From NCBI RefSeq assembly GCF_012933445.1, contig NZ_JABBNC010000009.1:62001-126000 (forward strand): DNA of 64,000 nt, read 5' to 3'. This document shows positions 16,723 to 26,000 of the stretch, piece after piece. The stretch comes from Actinoplanes sp. TBRC 11911. GTDB taxonomy: Bacteria > Actinomycetota > Actinomycetes > Mycobacteriales > Micromonosporaceae. The notes beneath the pieces were generated by a model, which was given only the letters and a program-made list of their open reading frames with translations, had not been told where the DNA came from and searched no databases. Numbering within the stretch: the stretch's first letter is position 1; the number at the start of each line of letters is the position of its first letter. The translations under genes were made by a program, and so were the position numbers.

Positions 16723-18032
16723 AGGTTCCGCCCGCAGAACGGCTGCCCGTACATCTGCACGGTGGCCATGTCGAGCACCAGGTCGAGGCGCTCGGCCGGC
16801 GACGAGGTGCCGGGCAGTTCGGCCGCCGCGACCCGGCCGTACGCCACCCCGGCGGTCAGCGCCGCGAACCGGTCGCGCAGCGCGCATCGCCGCGCGTCCC
16901 CGGCGTCCGATGCGTCGAACTGCGCGACCTCCCCGGCGATGGCGTTGGCGACCAGGGCCGGCGGCGCGTGGTTCACCGCCCCGCTGTAGGCCTGGTTCAG
17001 CACCGCGGCCCCGGCCGCGACCGCCGCCAGCGCCGCGATCGCGCACCGCTGCAGGACCGGGCCGCGAAGGGCCGCCAGGCCGCCCAGGAGCAGCACACCG
17101 CCCGCCGCGGCCATGGCGGCACCGCCCCACACCCCGAGGACGCTCAGCGCCGCTCCGGCGGCGCTCAACGCCACCGCCTGGCGCCGGTCGAGACGGGCGA
17201 GCGCACCGACCTCCTTGAGCGCCGGGACGGCGAGGGCACCGAAGACGAGCACCGCGAGTGCGATCACCACCAGGCCGGGCCGCGCAAGAACCGGCGCGGC
17301 GGCGGCCGGGACGCTTTCGACGCGATGGTGCGACAGCAGCCACATCGGCACGAACAGCGGGAGAAAGCCGGCCCAGAGCAGCGCCACCGGGCGCAGCAAC
17401 GCGCGCCGGCCACGCACCAGCACGGCCACCGTCGCCAGCGGCACCGCGAACGCGGCGATCTCGTTGAACGCGGCCAGGGCCAGCCCGGCCGCGACCACCG
17501 GGACCACCCGGCGCGGACCGCGGCACATCCACGCCGCCACGCCGAGCACCAGTGCGACCGACAGGAACGTGAACGCTCCGAAAAGGACAGTCGCGGCCAG
17601 GCAGCCCGCCATCGCGAACGGCAGCACCGTGAACGCGGCCGCCGGCGGCCCGGCGAACATCCGGTCGCGGGCGGTGAGAGCCTCCGCGAACACCACGACG
17701 GCACCGGTGAGCACGGCCGCGGACACCGCCGACAGCAACGCCAGGCCGAGTTCGGCGGGCAGCCGCAGGATCTCGACGAGGACGTACACGGCGACGTCCG
17801 CGGACCACTCGGCCATCCTCCCGAGCGGCCCGAACGAACCCGCGTCCAGATACATCGGGATGGTGCGCAGGTTCTCGGTGACCAGCGTCCACGGCATGCT
17901 GCGCACCGTCGACCCGTGCCAGTACACGTCATATTGCTGATCCGCGGCCGGAGCGAGGGTGGCGAGCGGCAGCAGCACCGCGGACGGGACGACCGCGCAG
18001 CGCACGGCGAGCCGCCGCCATTGCGGTGTCAC
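16719..18032 (-). CDS. GtrC-like polytopic membrane protein, paralogue 1
   Basis: The 437-residue protein has about ten hydrophobic helices and a C-terminal outside domain. It is a clear paralogue of the proteins at 18994-20475 and 27017-28525. Shared blocks are YDVYWHGS after the first helix, FGPLGRMAEWSADV, AAFNEIAAFAVPLATVAVL, LLWAGFLPLFVP, and a terminal region with conserved RRCALR and FC cysteines. It lacks the Cys-containing loop of about 40 residues (C....CY.GSDI) seen in the other two. Membership in a GtrA/GtrB operon suggests it transfers a lipid-linked sugar to a surface polymer, but no catalytic residue is proven. GTG start, 4-bp overlap with the GT2 gene. Confidence 0.8.
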   Translation of the reverse strand: MTPQWRRLAVRCAVVPSAVLLPLATLAPAADQQYDVYWHGSTVRSMPWTLVTENLRTIPMYLDAGSFGPLGRMAEWSADVAVYVLVEILRLPAELGLALLSAVSAAVLTGAVVVFAEALTARDRMFAGPPAAAFTVLPFAMAGCLAATVLFGAFTFLSVALVLGVAAWMCRGPRRVVPVVAAGLALAAFNEIAAFAVPLATVAVLVRGRRALLRPVALLWAGFLPLFVPMWLLSHHRVESVPAAAAPVLARPGLVVIALAVLVFGALAVPALKEVGALARLDRRQAVALSAAGAALSVLGVWGGAAMAAAGGVLLLGGLAALRGPVLQRCAIAALAAVAAGAAVLNQAYSGAVNHAPPALVANAIAGEVAQFDASDAGDARRCALRDRFAALTAGVAYGRVAAAELPGTSSPAERLDLVLDMATVQMYGQPFCGRNL

Positions 18033-18997
18033 GAGTGGTCCGCGCGCCGCGACGCCGGGACCGGCGTCCGCGCCGACTCCGCCTTCTCCTGCACCAGATA
18101 GCGCGGCCGGCCCCGCACCTCCTCGTGGATCCGGGCCAGGTACTCACCGATCACGCCGAGGCCGAGCAGGATGAACGTGCCGAGCACGAGCAGCAGCAGG
18201 ATGACGGTCGGGAACCCGGCCACCGAGCCGCCGCGCAGCCAGCGAATCAGCGTCTGGGTGCCGAGCACCACGGCGAACCCGGCGAACGCCAGGCCCACCA
18301 GCGTGACCAGGTGCAGCGGCGCCGAGGTGAACGAGGTCAGCCCGTTGACCGCGAGCCGGAACAACGACCGGAACGTCCACCGCGACGCGCCGCCCTCGCG
18401 ATGGTCGATGTCCACCTCGACGGTCTCCCGGCGGAACCCGATCCAGCTGCTGGTGCCGCGGAAGAACGAGGAGTGCTCGGGCATCCGCAGCAGGGCGTCC
18501 AGCGCCGGCCGGCCGAGCAGCCGGAAGTCGGTGGCGTCGACCAGGTCGACCTTGGTGAGGCCGGTGAACGCCTTGTTGAACAGCTTGCCGCCGAGCCGGC
18601 CGATGACACCCTGCCCGGTGCGGTTGCGTTTGACCGCCTCGACCACGTGCGCGCCGGCCTGCCAGCGCCGCACCATGGCCGGGATCGCGGACGGCGGGTG
18701 CTGCAGGTCGGAGTCGATGACCACGACCGCGTCGCCGGCCGCGTGCTCCAGCCCGGCGAGCACGGCCGGCTCCTTGCCGAAGTTGCGGGAGAGCTGGATG
18801 CCGCGGACGCGGTCGTCGGTCCGGGAGTGGCCGACGATCCGGTCCCAGGAGTCGTCCGCCGAGCCGTCGTCGACCAGCACGAGTTCGTAGCGAAAGCCGT
18901 CGAGCACCTCGCCGAGCCGCCGCACGAACCGGTCCACGCCCGGGCCCTCGTTGTAGATCGGCGCGACCACCGAGATCAGCGGGTTCAGCGGGTTCAT
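18029..18997 (-). CDS. Polyprenyl-phosphate glycosyltransferase, GtrB/DPM1-like (GT2)
   Basis: The enzyme should load a sugar from a nucleotide donor onto polyprenyl phosphate at the inner membrane face. The 322-residue protein has the GT2 signatures SVVAPIYNEG, ELVLVDDGSADDSW and VVIDSDLQHPPSAIPAM, the last being the DxDLQHPP metal/donor motif of this family. Two C-terminal transmembrane helices (about 230-255 and 265-290) are followed by EYLARIHEEVRGRPRYLV, as in GtrB proteins. It overlaps both neighbours by 4 bp (ATGA upstream, GTGA downstream), so the whole operon is translationally coupled. Confidence 0.93.
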   Translation of the reverse strand: MNPLNPLISVVAPIYNEGPGVDRFVRRLGEVLDGFRYELVLVDDGSADDSWDRIVGHSRTDDRVRGIQLSRNFGKEPAVLAGLEHAAGDAVVVIDSDLQHPPSAIPAMVRRWQAGAHVVEAVKRNRTGQGVIGRLGGKLFNKAFTGLTKVDLVDATDFRLLGRPALDALLRMPEHSSFFRGTSSWIGFRRETVEVDIDHREGGASRWTFRSLFRLAVNGLTSFTSAPLHLVTLVGLAFAGFAVVLGTQTLIRWLRGGSVAGFPTVILLLLVLGTFILLGLGVIGEYLARIHEEVRGRPRYLVQEKAESARTPVPASRRADHS

Positions 18998-20475
18998 CGG
19001 GGCGCCTCGCTGCAGAAGCGGCGGCCGGCCAGTTGTCTGGTGGCCCGGTCGAGACTCAGGTCGAGACGCGCTACCTGCGCCGGGTCGGCGCCGTTGCGGA
19101 TGAAGGCGGCCCGCAGCGCGCACCGGCGCGCGTCGCCGTCCGGTGTCGGGTCGAAGCCGGCCACCTCCTGGGCGATCCGGTCGTGCAGGTACGGATAGCG
19201 GCCGCCGCCGGACGCATCCCGGAAGTCCCGGTTGGCCGCCACCGAGCACACCGCGAGCGCGACGAGCACCGCCAGCGCAGGGCGCGGGAAGCGTCGTCCG
19301 GCGGCCACCAGCAGCAGTGCTCCGGCCACCGCGGTCAGCCCGCTCTCCCGCCATCCCTGGCCCCAGGGCATGTGTTGCACATCGGCGTTGAGCGCGGCGA
19401 GCGCGGCACCGAGCAGCAAAATCGTGACAGCGCCGAGAACCAGGCCGAGCGTCTGGCGGCGGTCGCCGCGCGGTCCGCCGAGCGGGGTGCGGACCGCGAG
19501 CACGATCAGCACCGCCAGCGCCAGGACCACGATGATGCCGGCCGAGTGCAGGCCGGCCCGCTCCCACTGCAACGGCGGCAGCCACGCCACGAGCCGTTGC
19601 GGAAAGGTGGCCGGTGCGCCGCCGACCGCGATGTCGGATCCGGTGTAGCAGCCGCCGTGCGCGCACTGCCGGTAGATGAGCACCCGGATCGGCACGAAGA
19701 CCGGCAGGAACCCGGCCCACAGCAGCGTCACGAAACGCCATCCCAGGGACACCCGCGTGACGTAGAACCGGATCAGCACCGCGACGGTGGCCAGCGGCAG
19801 CGCCAGATAGGCGATCTCGTTGAACGCCGCGAGCGCGGCCCCGGCCACCACCACGAGCGGCCCGGCCCGGCGGGCCCGGCACGCCCATGCCGCCACCGCG
19901 AGCACGAGCGCCGCGGAGGTGAAGTAGAGCCCGCCGAACAGAACGGTCGTGCTGGTGCGGCCGGCGGCGACGAGACCGGCGCCGACCGCGAACGGCAGCA
20001 GCGCCACGAACGTGGACGGCGGCGCGGCGAAGAGCCGGCCGCGCCCGGTCAGGCTCTCCGCGAACAGCACGGCGGCCAGCGTCATGAGCACGGCGGCGGC
20101 GAACGAGACGACCCGCAGGCCGATGGTCGCGGGCACGCCCAGCAGTCCGGTGAACGCGAACGCCGCCACGTCGAGCGACCACTCCACCAGCCGGCCCAGC
20201 GGCCGGAAGTTGCCCAGCGCCAGATAGGTGGGCAACGACTCGACGACCGACCACGGCAGCCGCAGCGGGTCGGCGGCGAAGCGCCCACCGTTCGAGTACA
20301 CGTTGAACCGGTGATCGGCCCCCGGCGTCAGGGTGATCAGCGGCAGCAGCACCACGATCGGTACCAGGACCGCCCGCGTCACCACCCGCCGCCACGGGTG
20401 ACCGGCCGGAACCACGGGTACGGCCGGACGTAGGGCGCGCGGCTGCGTGGGCACCCGGGCGGTCGAGACGGTCAC
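18994..20475 (-). CDS. GtrC-like polytopic membrane protein, paralogue 2
   Basis: The 493-residue protein has about eleven hydrophobic helices. Shared paralogue blocks are FNVYSNGG, LGNFRPLGRLVEWSLDV, AAFNEIAYLALPLATVAVL, LLWAGFLPVFVPI, the outside loop with C-x4-C followed by YTGSDI and LVAWLPPLQW, and the C-terminal RRCALR...LDLSLDRA...FC domain. The start is uncertain: GTG at 20475 is taken because longer versions run into the divergent acyltransferase gene; GTG at 20454 is also possible. It is the first gene of the Gtr-type operon. A sugar transferase role is inferred from context only. Confidence 0.8.
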   Translation of the reverse strand: MTVSTARVPTQPRALRPAVPVVPAGHPWRRVVTRAVLVPIVVLLPLITLTPGADHRFNVYSNGGRFAADPLRLPWSVVESLPTYLALGNFRPLGRLVEWSLDVAAFAFTGLLGVPATIGLRVVSFAAAVLMTLAAVLFAESLTGRGRLFAAPPSTFVALLPFAVGAGLVAAGRTSTTVLFGGLYFTSAALVLAVAAWACRARRAGPLVVVAGAALAAFNEIAYLALPLATVAVLIRFYVTRVSLGWRFVTLLWAGFLPVFVPIRVLIYRQCAHGGCYTGSDIAVGGAPATFPQRLVAWLPPLQWERAGLHSAGIIVVLALAVLIVLAVRTPLGGPRGDRRQTLGLVLGAVTILLLGAALAALNADVQHMPWGQGWRESGLTAVAGALLLVAAGRRFPRPALAVLVALAVCSVAANRDFRDASGGGRYPYLHDRIAQEVAGFDPTPDGDARRCALRAAFIRNGADPAQVARLDLSLDRATRQLAGRRFCSEAPR

Positions 20476-20524
20476 ACCCGGGCCAACGACCGCGCCGATC
20501 CCGAGGTTGCGTCGTTGGGAACAC
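20476..20524. promoter_or_regulatory. Divergent promoter region, GtrC-like operon / acyltransferase
   Basis: Only 49 bp separate the proposed starts of two divergent transcription units. The promoters must overlap each other or the 5' coding ends. No clear -35/-10 pair is seen. A GGGA site precedes the acyltransferase ATG. Confidence 0.4.
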
Positions 20525-22465
20525 ATGCGTACCGGGGAGAAGCGCGCCGACATCGAAGGACTGCGCGGCATCGCCGTGCTTCTGGTCGTCCTGGCCCACG
20601 CGGGAGTGCCGTGGCTGGCCGGCGGCTACGTCGGGGTGGACGTCTTCTTCGTCATCTCCGGTTTCCTCATCACCACGCTGCTGCTGCGCGAGGCCGAGGC
20701 GACCGGGCGCATCTCGGTGCGGCGCTTCTACGCGCGGCGGGCGCTGCGCCTGCTGCCCGCGGCGGCCGTCGTGCTGGTCGGCACGCTGGTCGGCGCCCGG
20801 CTGTTCCTGCCGGTGACCCGCCTCGGCGAGTTCGTCAAGGACGCGTTGTCCGCGATCGGGTACGTGGCGAATCTGCGTTTCGCGCACACCGGAACCGACT
20901 ATCTGAACGCCGATCAGGCGCCCTCGCCGTTCCAGCACTTCTGGTCGCTGGCCGTGGAGGAGCAGTTCTATCTGGTCTGGCCGTTGCTCATCCTGGCGGT
21001 GGCGTATCTGTGGCGCCACCGCCGGCCGCTGGCCGTGGTGCTGGCGGTGCTGGTGGTGGCCTCGTTCACGTTGAGCGTCACGGAGACCGTGCGGTCCGCT
21101 CCTTGGGCCTACTTCGGGCCGCACACCCGGGCCTGGGAGCTGGGCGCCGGAGCGTTGCTCGCGCTCGCGAAGGCAAGAATCCCCCGGGCTTTCGCGTGGC
21201 TGGGCTACGCCGCGATCCTCGCCGCCGCAGTCGCCTACGACGATGCGACGGCCTATCCCGGTTGGCGCGCGGCGATCCCGGTGCTGGGCACGCTGCTGGT
21301 GATCGCGGCGGCCGGCCGCGCGGTGGTGCCGGCTCTGGGCCGCTTCTCGTACGGCTGGTATCTGTGGCACTGGCCGCTGCTGACGATCGGCCCGGTGGCG
21401 CTCGGCTGGTCCGGCACCGTGGCACAGAAGCTCGTGCTCGCCGCCGTGGCGCTGGGACTGGCCGCGGTCTCGTACCGCTGGGTGGAGAACCCCATTCGAT
21501 ACTCGGCGAAACCGGTGCTGGGCATGGGATTCTCCGCGGTGGCCGCGGCTTTCGCCGTCCTGCTCGTGCTGCTGCCGCACCCGGTCGCGGTGGGCGAGCG
21601 CCGCGCGGACCTGCGAACCGCGCTCAGCGGCGAGGTGCTGACCCGGGCGATCGCGGCGGCCCACGACCAGAAGCGGCTGCCGGCGAACCTCACGCCGAAG
21701 CTGACCCGGGCGCGGGCGGACCGGCCACCGGTGTGGGGCAACGGTTGTCACGCCGACGTCCCGGTGACGGTCGCGCCGCCGGGCTGCGTCTTCGGCGACC
21801 CGGCCGCGACGACAACCGTGGTCCTCTACGGCGATTCGCATGCGGCGCACTGGTTCCCGGCGATGGAACGGCTCGCCGGCGAGCATCATTGGCGGTTGGT
21901 CTCGCTGACCAAGAGCGCCTGCACGGCCGCCGACGTCCCGGTCCGGCACGACATTCTCAAACGCGAGTACACCGAATGCACGGCGTTCCACCGGTCGGCG
22001 CTCGCGCGCATCCAGACGCTGAAGCCGTCGCTCGTGGTGGTCGGCTCCAGCTTCAACTACGACCTCGCGCGGCCCGAGGCGGACCAGGCGAAGCAGTGGC
22101 GTGCCGCGTGGGACCGCACGTTCACCGCACTCGCCGGCACGGGTGCCCAGGTCGCGGCGATCGCCGACACGCCGTACATGGGAATGCCCGTGCCGGAATG
22201 CCTGGCGCAGGAGAGCGACATCGGCAAGTGCACCCGCAGCCTGCATTCGTCGCTGCGCGGTCCGGCGCAGCGCCGGGTCTTCCTCGCCTACGCCGGCACC
22301 CCGAGCGCCACCGTGATCAACCCGATCGACTGGTTCTGCGACGACGCGTGCCCCGCGGTGATCGGCAACATCCTGGTCTACCGCGATTCCAACCACATGA
22401 CCACGACGTACGCGCGAGCGCTCGCCCCGCTGCTCGACGCGCGGCTGCCGGTCCTATCGCAGTAG
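20525..22465 (+). CDS. Membrane O-acyltransferase with C-terminal SGNH domain (OafA-like)
   Basis: The enzyme type O-acetylates surface polysaccharides: the membrane part moves the acyl group across and the SGNH domain transfers it. The 646-residue protein has the acyltransferase-3 start RADIEGLRGIAVLLVVLAHA, FFVISGFLIT, and FWSLAVEEQFYLVWPL, with about ten to eleven helices up to ~residue 365. The SGNH part has GDSHAAHW (Ser near 437) and the C-terminal Asp/His pair in DSNHMTTTYA (near 621-624), so the catalytic triad is complete. ATG at 20525 is chosen because homology starts there. It ends tail to tail with the coiled-coil gene, sharing 12 bp. Confidence 0.93.
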   Translation: MRTGEKRADIEGLRGIAVLLVVLAHAGVPWLAGGYVGVDVFFVISGFLITTLLLREAEATGRISVRRFYARRALRLLPAAAVVLVGTLVGARLFLPVTRLGEFVKDALSAIGYVANLRFAHTGTDYLNADQAPSPFQHFWSLAVEEQFYLVWPLLILAVAYLWRHRRPLAVVLAVLVVASFTLSVTETVRSAPWAYFGPHTRAWELGAGALLALAKARIPRAFAWLGYAAILAAAVAYDDATAYPGWRAAIPVLGTLLVIAAAGRAVVPALGRFSYGWYLWHWPLLTIGPVALGWSGTVAQKLVLAAVALGLAAVSYRWVENPIRYSAKPVLGMGFSAVAAAFAVLLVLLPHPVAVGERRADLRTALSGEVLTRAIAAAHDQKRLPANLTPKLTRARADRPPVWGNGCHADVPVTVAPPGCVFGDPAATTTVVLYGDSHAAHWFPAMERLAGEHHWRLVSLTKSACTAADVPVRHDILKREYTECTAFHRSALARIQTLKPSLVVVGSSFNYDLARPEADQAKQWRAAWDRTFTALAGTGAQVAAIADTPYMGMPVPECLAQESDIGKCTRSLHSSLRGPAQRRVFLAYAGTPSATVINPIDWFCDDACPAVIGNILVYRDSNHMTTTYARALAPLLDARLPVLSQ

Positions 22466-23110
22466 GTCGGCCAGCGTCGGCGGCCGCGACCGGTCCACGA
22501 TGATGGTCCGGACCGTGTCGTGGTCGTGGTAGAGCCGCGACACCCGGTCGGCGAGCACGTCCTCCCACGGCCGGTCCGGGCGATGCCGCTGCCAGGTGAC
22601 CTGGTCCGGCAGGTATTCGAGCAGCACGCCCAGATCGCGCAGCAGCGAGAACGACGGGTTGTCGGTCATCACCACCGGCCGATGGTCCGGGCTCACCAGC
22701 AGACGCTGCCGCAGGGTCAGCACGAACTCGCGCACGGCATCGGCGTCGAGCCCGATCACCACGTACAGGTGGACCGGCAGACGCCGCGCGGCCACCGACG
22801 CGCGGCGGGGCTGAACCGGCACCGAGCCGGGCCGGCGGCGCACGCGGCGGGCCACCGCCCGGGAAAGCCGGGGCACGCTGTGCACCGGATCCTTGATCAG
22901 CGAGACCAGGCCGAAGCCCAGCCGGTACGACTCGCTGCCCCGCAGCCGGTCCGCGCGCCGCCGCTCACGGTCGCGTTCCTTGCGCATCTCCTCGCTGTGA
23001 TGCTGTTCCTCGGCCAGCTTCGCCTCCAGCGTGCGCAGCCGGCCGGCCATCGCGGCGAGCTCCCAGCGGGCTCGCCGCAACGAGTCCAGGCGCGTCGAGG
23101 TCTCGGTCAA
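22454..23110 (-). CDS. Coiled-coil protein with a GT-like C-terminal alpha/beta domain, copy A
   Basis: The 218-residue protein has a charged N-terminal coiled coil (about 8-60), a basic linker (about 60-105) and a C-terminal alpha/beta domain from YVVIGLDADAV onward, containing LLEYLPDQVTWQRH and TIIVDRSRPPTLADLL. The last domain resembles part of the GT28-type half of the neighbouring double transferase. It is a paralogue of 28545-29165. The start is TTG at 23110, supported by GGGAGG five to six bases upstream; the gene begins 1 bp after the double-transferase stop. The function is unknown; a partner or scaffold for that transferase is inferred from the conserved adjacency in both copies. 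Confidence 0.78.
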   Translation of the reverse strand: MTETSTRLDSLRRARWELAAMAGRLRTLEAKLAEEQHHSEEMRKERDRERRRADRLRGSESYRLGFGLVSLIKDPVHSVPRLSRAVARRVRRRPGSVPVQPRRASVAARRLPVHLYVVIGLDADAVREFVLTLRQRLLVSPDHRPVVMTDNPSFSLLRDLGVLLEYLPDQVTWQRHRPDRPWEDVLADRVSRLYHDHDTVRTIIVDRSRPPTLADLLR

Positions 23111-23111
23111 G

Positions 23112-25298
23112 TCAGCCTCCCAGCCGTACGTGCCGGGCCCGCAGCCCGGCCAGCCATGACGCGGCCGCCACCGCGCCGTTGGCGAACGTCAACTCGGCAC
23201 AGCGCCGGCGCATCGCGGCCCGCACCTCCGGCCGCACCGCCGCGTCGAGCACCTGTTCCAGCTCCGCGGACGACGGGTCCTCCACCGAGAGCGCGACCCC
23301 GCTGGCCGCCGCGAACCGGGCCCGCCCCACCTGGTCGTCCAGGCGGGTCGCGGTGTTCGGCACGAACACCGTGGGAATCCCGAAGCCGATCTGCTCGTGG
23401 TACGAGTTGTACCCGGACGCGCTCACCACCAGGTCGAAGGCGCGCAGATACCGGCTCACCGGATAGATCTTGACGACCTTCGCGCCGGCCACCCGGGGCA
23501 TCGGCGCGGTGGCGATCATCGACTCGGCGAGCACCACCTGGAAGCCGTGCCGGCTCAGGTGCCGGGCGATCCGGGCGACCGGCGAGGCGATGTCGTTGAT
23601 GTTCCCGGCGCCCAGTTGCAACAGCGCGGCCGGTCGCTCGTTGAGGTCCAGTTCCGCCTTGGCGGCCGCGGCGTCCAGCAGCTCGTCCGCGCTCAGGAAG
23701 GTGATCGGCTCGACCCGGTGCGCGGCGCCGCGCTCCGGCACGGTGAGGCCCTCGTCTGCGGTGTCCGCGAACTCGCCCGGCTCCAGCACCCGGTCGAAGA
23801 CCTTGCCGTCGGCCAGGAACTCGGCGCCGACGCCGCGTTGCCACATGGCCCGCCGCACCCACACCCAGGTGAGTTCGGGATGGTCGCGGACGGCGTCGGC
23901 GATGCCCTCGTGCGGGACGCTGTCCACCGCCACGATCTCCGGCTGGTGCAGCGCGATCAGGTGGGCGAGACGCTCGCGCACCAAGCGGTTCCAGCGTGGC
24001 TTGGCGACGTCGAGCACCTTGCGGGACGGGATGTACTCGGTGAGGAAGCCCTCGCGGTGCGCGATCGACGCGCCGTACGACTGGGTGGCGATCACCGCGG
24101 ACCAGTCGGCGGGGAGCCGCCGCGCGATCGCCATCAGCCGGGACAGGTGGCCCATGCCGGCGCCGTTGTCGCTGACCATCAGCACCCGGTGCGCGGCGGC
24201 CGGCGCCGCCGGTGCGGGCCGTGGCGCGGGCACGCTGATCCGCGGCCGGATGCCGAACTCGGCCAGCCGGCTCAGATGCGACTGGTGGCCGTAGCGGCGC
24301 TCGGCGAACTCGCGGGCCCGGACCGCGATCGCGCGGTACCGGGCCGGGTTCGCATAGAGCTCGTGGACCAGCGCGGAAGCGCCGGCCGGGGTGCTGTACA
24401 ACGCGGCGTTCTCGAAGATCGGCCGGAAATGCTCGCCGATGATGACCGGCACGCCGCTGGCCATCGCCTCGAGAATGGTGCGGCCGAACGCCTCCAGCCA
24501 CTCCGGGTCGTGGAAGTAGACGAAGAAGTCGATGCTGCGCAGGAACTCGTCCGGCCGTTCGGCGCCGAACCGGACCACGTCCCAGTTCTCCGGCTGGCGG
24601 CCGAGGCGCTTCACCGCGATCTCGCCGCCGCCGAGGAACCGCACGCGCAGATCATCGGTCTCCGGGTACGCCTGCAGGAGCTCGCCGGGATCACGCGGCC
24701 ACTTCACCGGGTCCGCCCGTCCGTGCCGGCCGATCACCGGGACGTCGTCGACGAAGGCGTCCCGGTCGCGCCACCAGTGCGCCACGTCGATGATCTCGTG
24801 CCAGTCGGCCGGTGCCAGGCGCGCGTCCGGGGCCACCTTCAGCACCTGGTCGCGCACCTGCGAGCTGATCGGCGCCCACTCGACGTCCGGGCCGAAGTAG
24901 CGGTGCACCCGGTCCCGGACGGCGGTGAAGTCGTAGTACCGGAACGGGTTCTCCGCGTCGCCAGGCGGCTGGTTGATCACCATGACCGTGCGCTCGGCGG
25001 TGACCAGCGGCGGGGCGGGCAGGTCCTCGGTGAAGATCCGTGGCTGCCGGACCAGCAGCAGCCGGGCCGACACCGCCTGGTCCTCGCGGGCCAGCTCGGC
25101 CACCCCGTCGCGGACCAGGTCGCTGATCCGGGGGCTGAACGGCAGCGTGTTCGGCTGATGCGGGGACGGCACGTGCACGAGAACCGTGGACAGCGCCGCC
25201 TCGGCCTGCGCGTACACCTCGGCGGCGATGCTCGCCGAGGTCCCTCCCGGGTATCGGAAGTCGGACAGGATCGCCACGTCGTGGACTTTGGCGGGCAC
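23112..25298 (-). CDS. Double glycosyltransferase (GT4-like + GT28/MurG-like), copy A
   Basis: The 728-residue protein joins two GT-B enzymes. The first half (about 1-355) begins VAILSDFRYPGG and has the GT4 C-terminal EX7E motif in EAFGRTILEAMASG near 268-276. The second half (about 370-728) has the Gly-rich nucleotide loop GAGMGHLSR near 379, LLQLGAGNIND and SASGYNSYHEQIGFGIPTVF, as in MurG/GT28-type enzymes. Both halves look intact, so two successive sugar additions are likely. GTG start, divergent from the CAP-protein gene. It is followed directly by the coiled-coil gene. The paralogue is at 29149-31140. Confidence 0.88.
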   Translation of the reverse strand: MPAKVHDVAILSDFRYPGGTSASIAAEVYAQAEAALSTVLVHVPSPHQPNTLPFSPRISDLVRDGVAELAREDQAVSARLLLVRQPRIFTEDLPAPPLVTAERTVMVINQPPGDAENPFRYYDFTAVRDRVHRYFGPDVEWAPISSQVRDQVLKVAPDARLAPADWHEIIDVAHWWRDRDAFVDDVPVIGRHGRADPVKWPRDPGELLQAYPETDDLRVRFLGGGEIAVKRLGRQPENWDVVRFGAERPDEFLRSIDFFVYFHDPEWLEAFGRTILEAMASGVPVIIGEHFRPIFENAALYSTPAGASALVHELYANPARYRAIAVRAREFAERRYGHQSHLSRLAEFGIRPRISVPAPRPAPAAPAAAHRVLMVSDNGAGMGHLSRLMAIARRLPADWSAVIATQSYGASIAHREGFLTEYIPSRKVLDVAKPRWNRLVRERLAHLIALHQPEIVAVDSVPHEGIADAVRDHPELTWVWVRRAMWQRGVGAEFLADGKVFDRVLEPGEFADTADEGLTVPERGAAHRVEPITFLSADELLDAAAAKAELDLNERPAALLQLGAGNINDIASPVARIARHLSRHGFQVVLAESMIATAPMPRVAGAKVVKIYPVSRYLRAFDLVVSASGYNSYHEQIGFGIPTVFVPNTATRLDDQVGRARFAAASGVALSVEDPSSAELEQVLDAAVRPEVRAAMRRRCAELTFANGAVAAASWLAGLRARHVRLGG

Positions 25299-25514
25299 GA
25301 AGTTGATCTCCCTCGGTCGGGGCGGCCTGGTCCGTAGAGGTCAACGAGCACCCGGTCGGCACCGTGACGGCAACCGTCCGGCACCGGTCAACCGGGCTGC
25401 ACCTGGAGGGCCCCCGCAAGGCAACCGCATAGCCGTCAGTCGAAGTCTCGCGGCGCCGAATGGAACCCTGAACGCGGCGGTAGGCGTCGGGTTACCAACC
25501 GAAAGGCAGTGTTG
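25299..25514. promoter_or_regulatory. Divergent intergenic region, glycosyltransferase / CAP protein
   Basis: This 216-bp region carries the promoters of two divergent genes. No clear box, hairpin or small gene is seen beyond an AAAGG ribosome binding site for the CAP gene at 25502-25506. Confidence 0.4.
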
Positions 25515-26000
25515 ATGCGCTCTTCGATCACCAAGCGTCTGGCTCTGATCGCGATGATCCCCGCCACCCTGCTCGCGATGATCGCGATCGCATCTCCCGC
25601 CCAGGCCGCCGCGGTCAGCGTCACCAAGCTGGCGGGCGACATCAACTACCTGACCAACAAGCAGCGCGAGCTGCACGGCTGCAAGGCCCTGAAGGTGGAC
25701 GCCCGCCTGGCCACCGCGGCCCGCGGCCACAGCTCGTACATGGCCCGCGGCGGCGCGTTCAGCCACACCGGTTCCGGCGGCTCGTCGTTCGGCACCCGCA
25801 TCCGCAACGCCAACTACCCGCGCCCGGCCGCCGAGAACATCGCGTACGGCTACCGCACCGGCCTGGACGTCGTGAAGGCGTGGATGGCCAGCCCGGGTCA
25901 CCGTGCCAACATCCTGAACTGCGCCAACAACACCGTCGGCGTCGGCGCGGTCTACGCCGCCAACGGCACCACGTACTTCACCCAGGACTTCGGTTACTGA
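25515..26000 (+). CDS. Secreted CAP-domain (SCP/PR-1-like) protein
   Basis: The 161-residue precursor has a typical signal peptide with Ala-x-Ala cleavage (ASPAQA, about residue 33), so it is exported. The mature part is a single CAP domain: LAGDINYLTNKQRELHGC, HSSYMARGGAFSHTG, AAENIAYGY, and MASPGHRANILNC. His and Glu residues of the CAP cavity are present (SHTG, AEN, GHR), and two Cys could form a disulfide. The role of bacterial CAP proteins is poorly known. ATG at 25515 is chosen for the AAAGG eight bases before it. It ends convergently with the methyltransferase gene (7-bp overlap). Confidence 0.92.
   Translation: MRSSITKRLALIAMIPATLLAMIAIASPAQAAAVSVTKLAGDINYLTNKQRELHGCKALKVDARLATAARGHSSYMARGGAFSHTGSGGSSFGTRIRNANYPRPAAENIAYGYRTGLDVVKAWMASPGHRANILNCANNTVGVGAVYAANGTTYFTQDFGY

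Noticed and set aside
18029..22396. Very long open frame on the minus strand crossing several genes
   Set aside because: It is an artefact of GC-rich codon bias: it runs across three real genes in another frame and opposite to the acyltransferase; only its last 322 codons (GT2) have motifs and a start.
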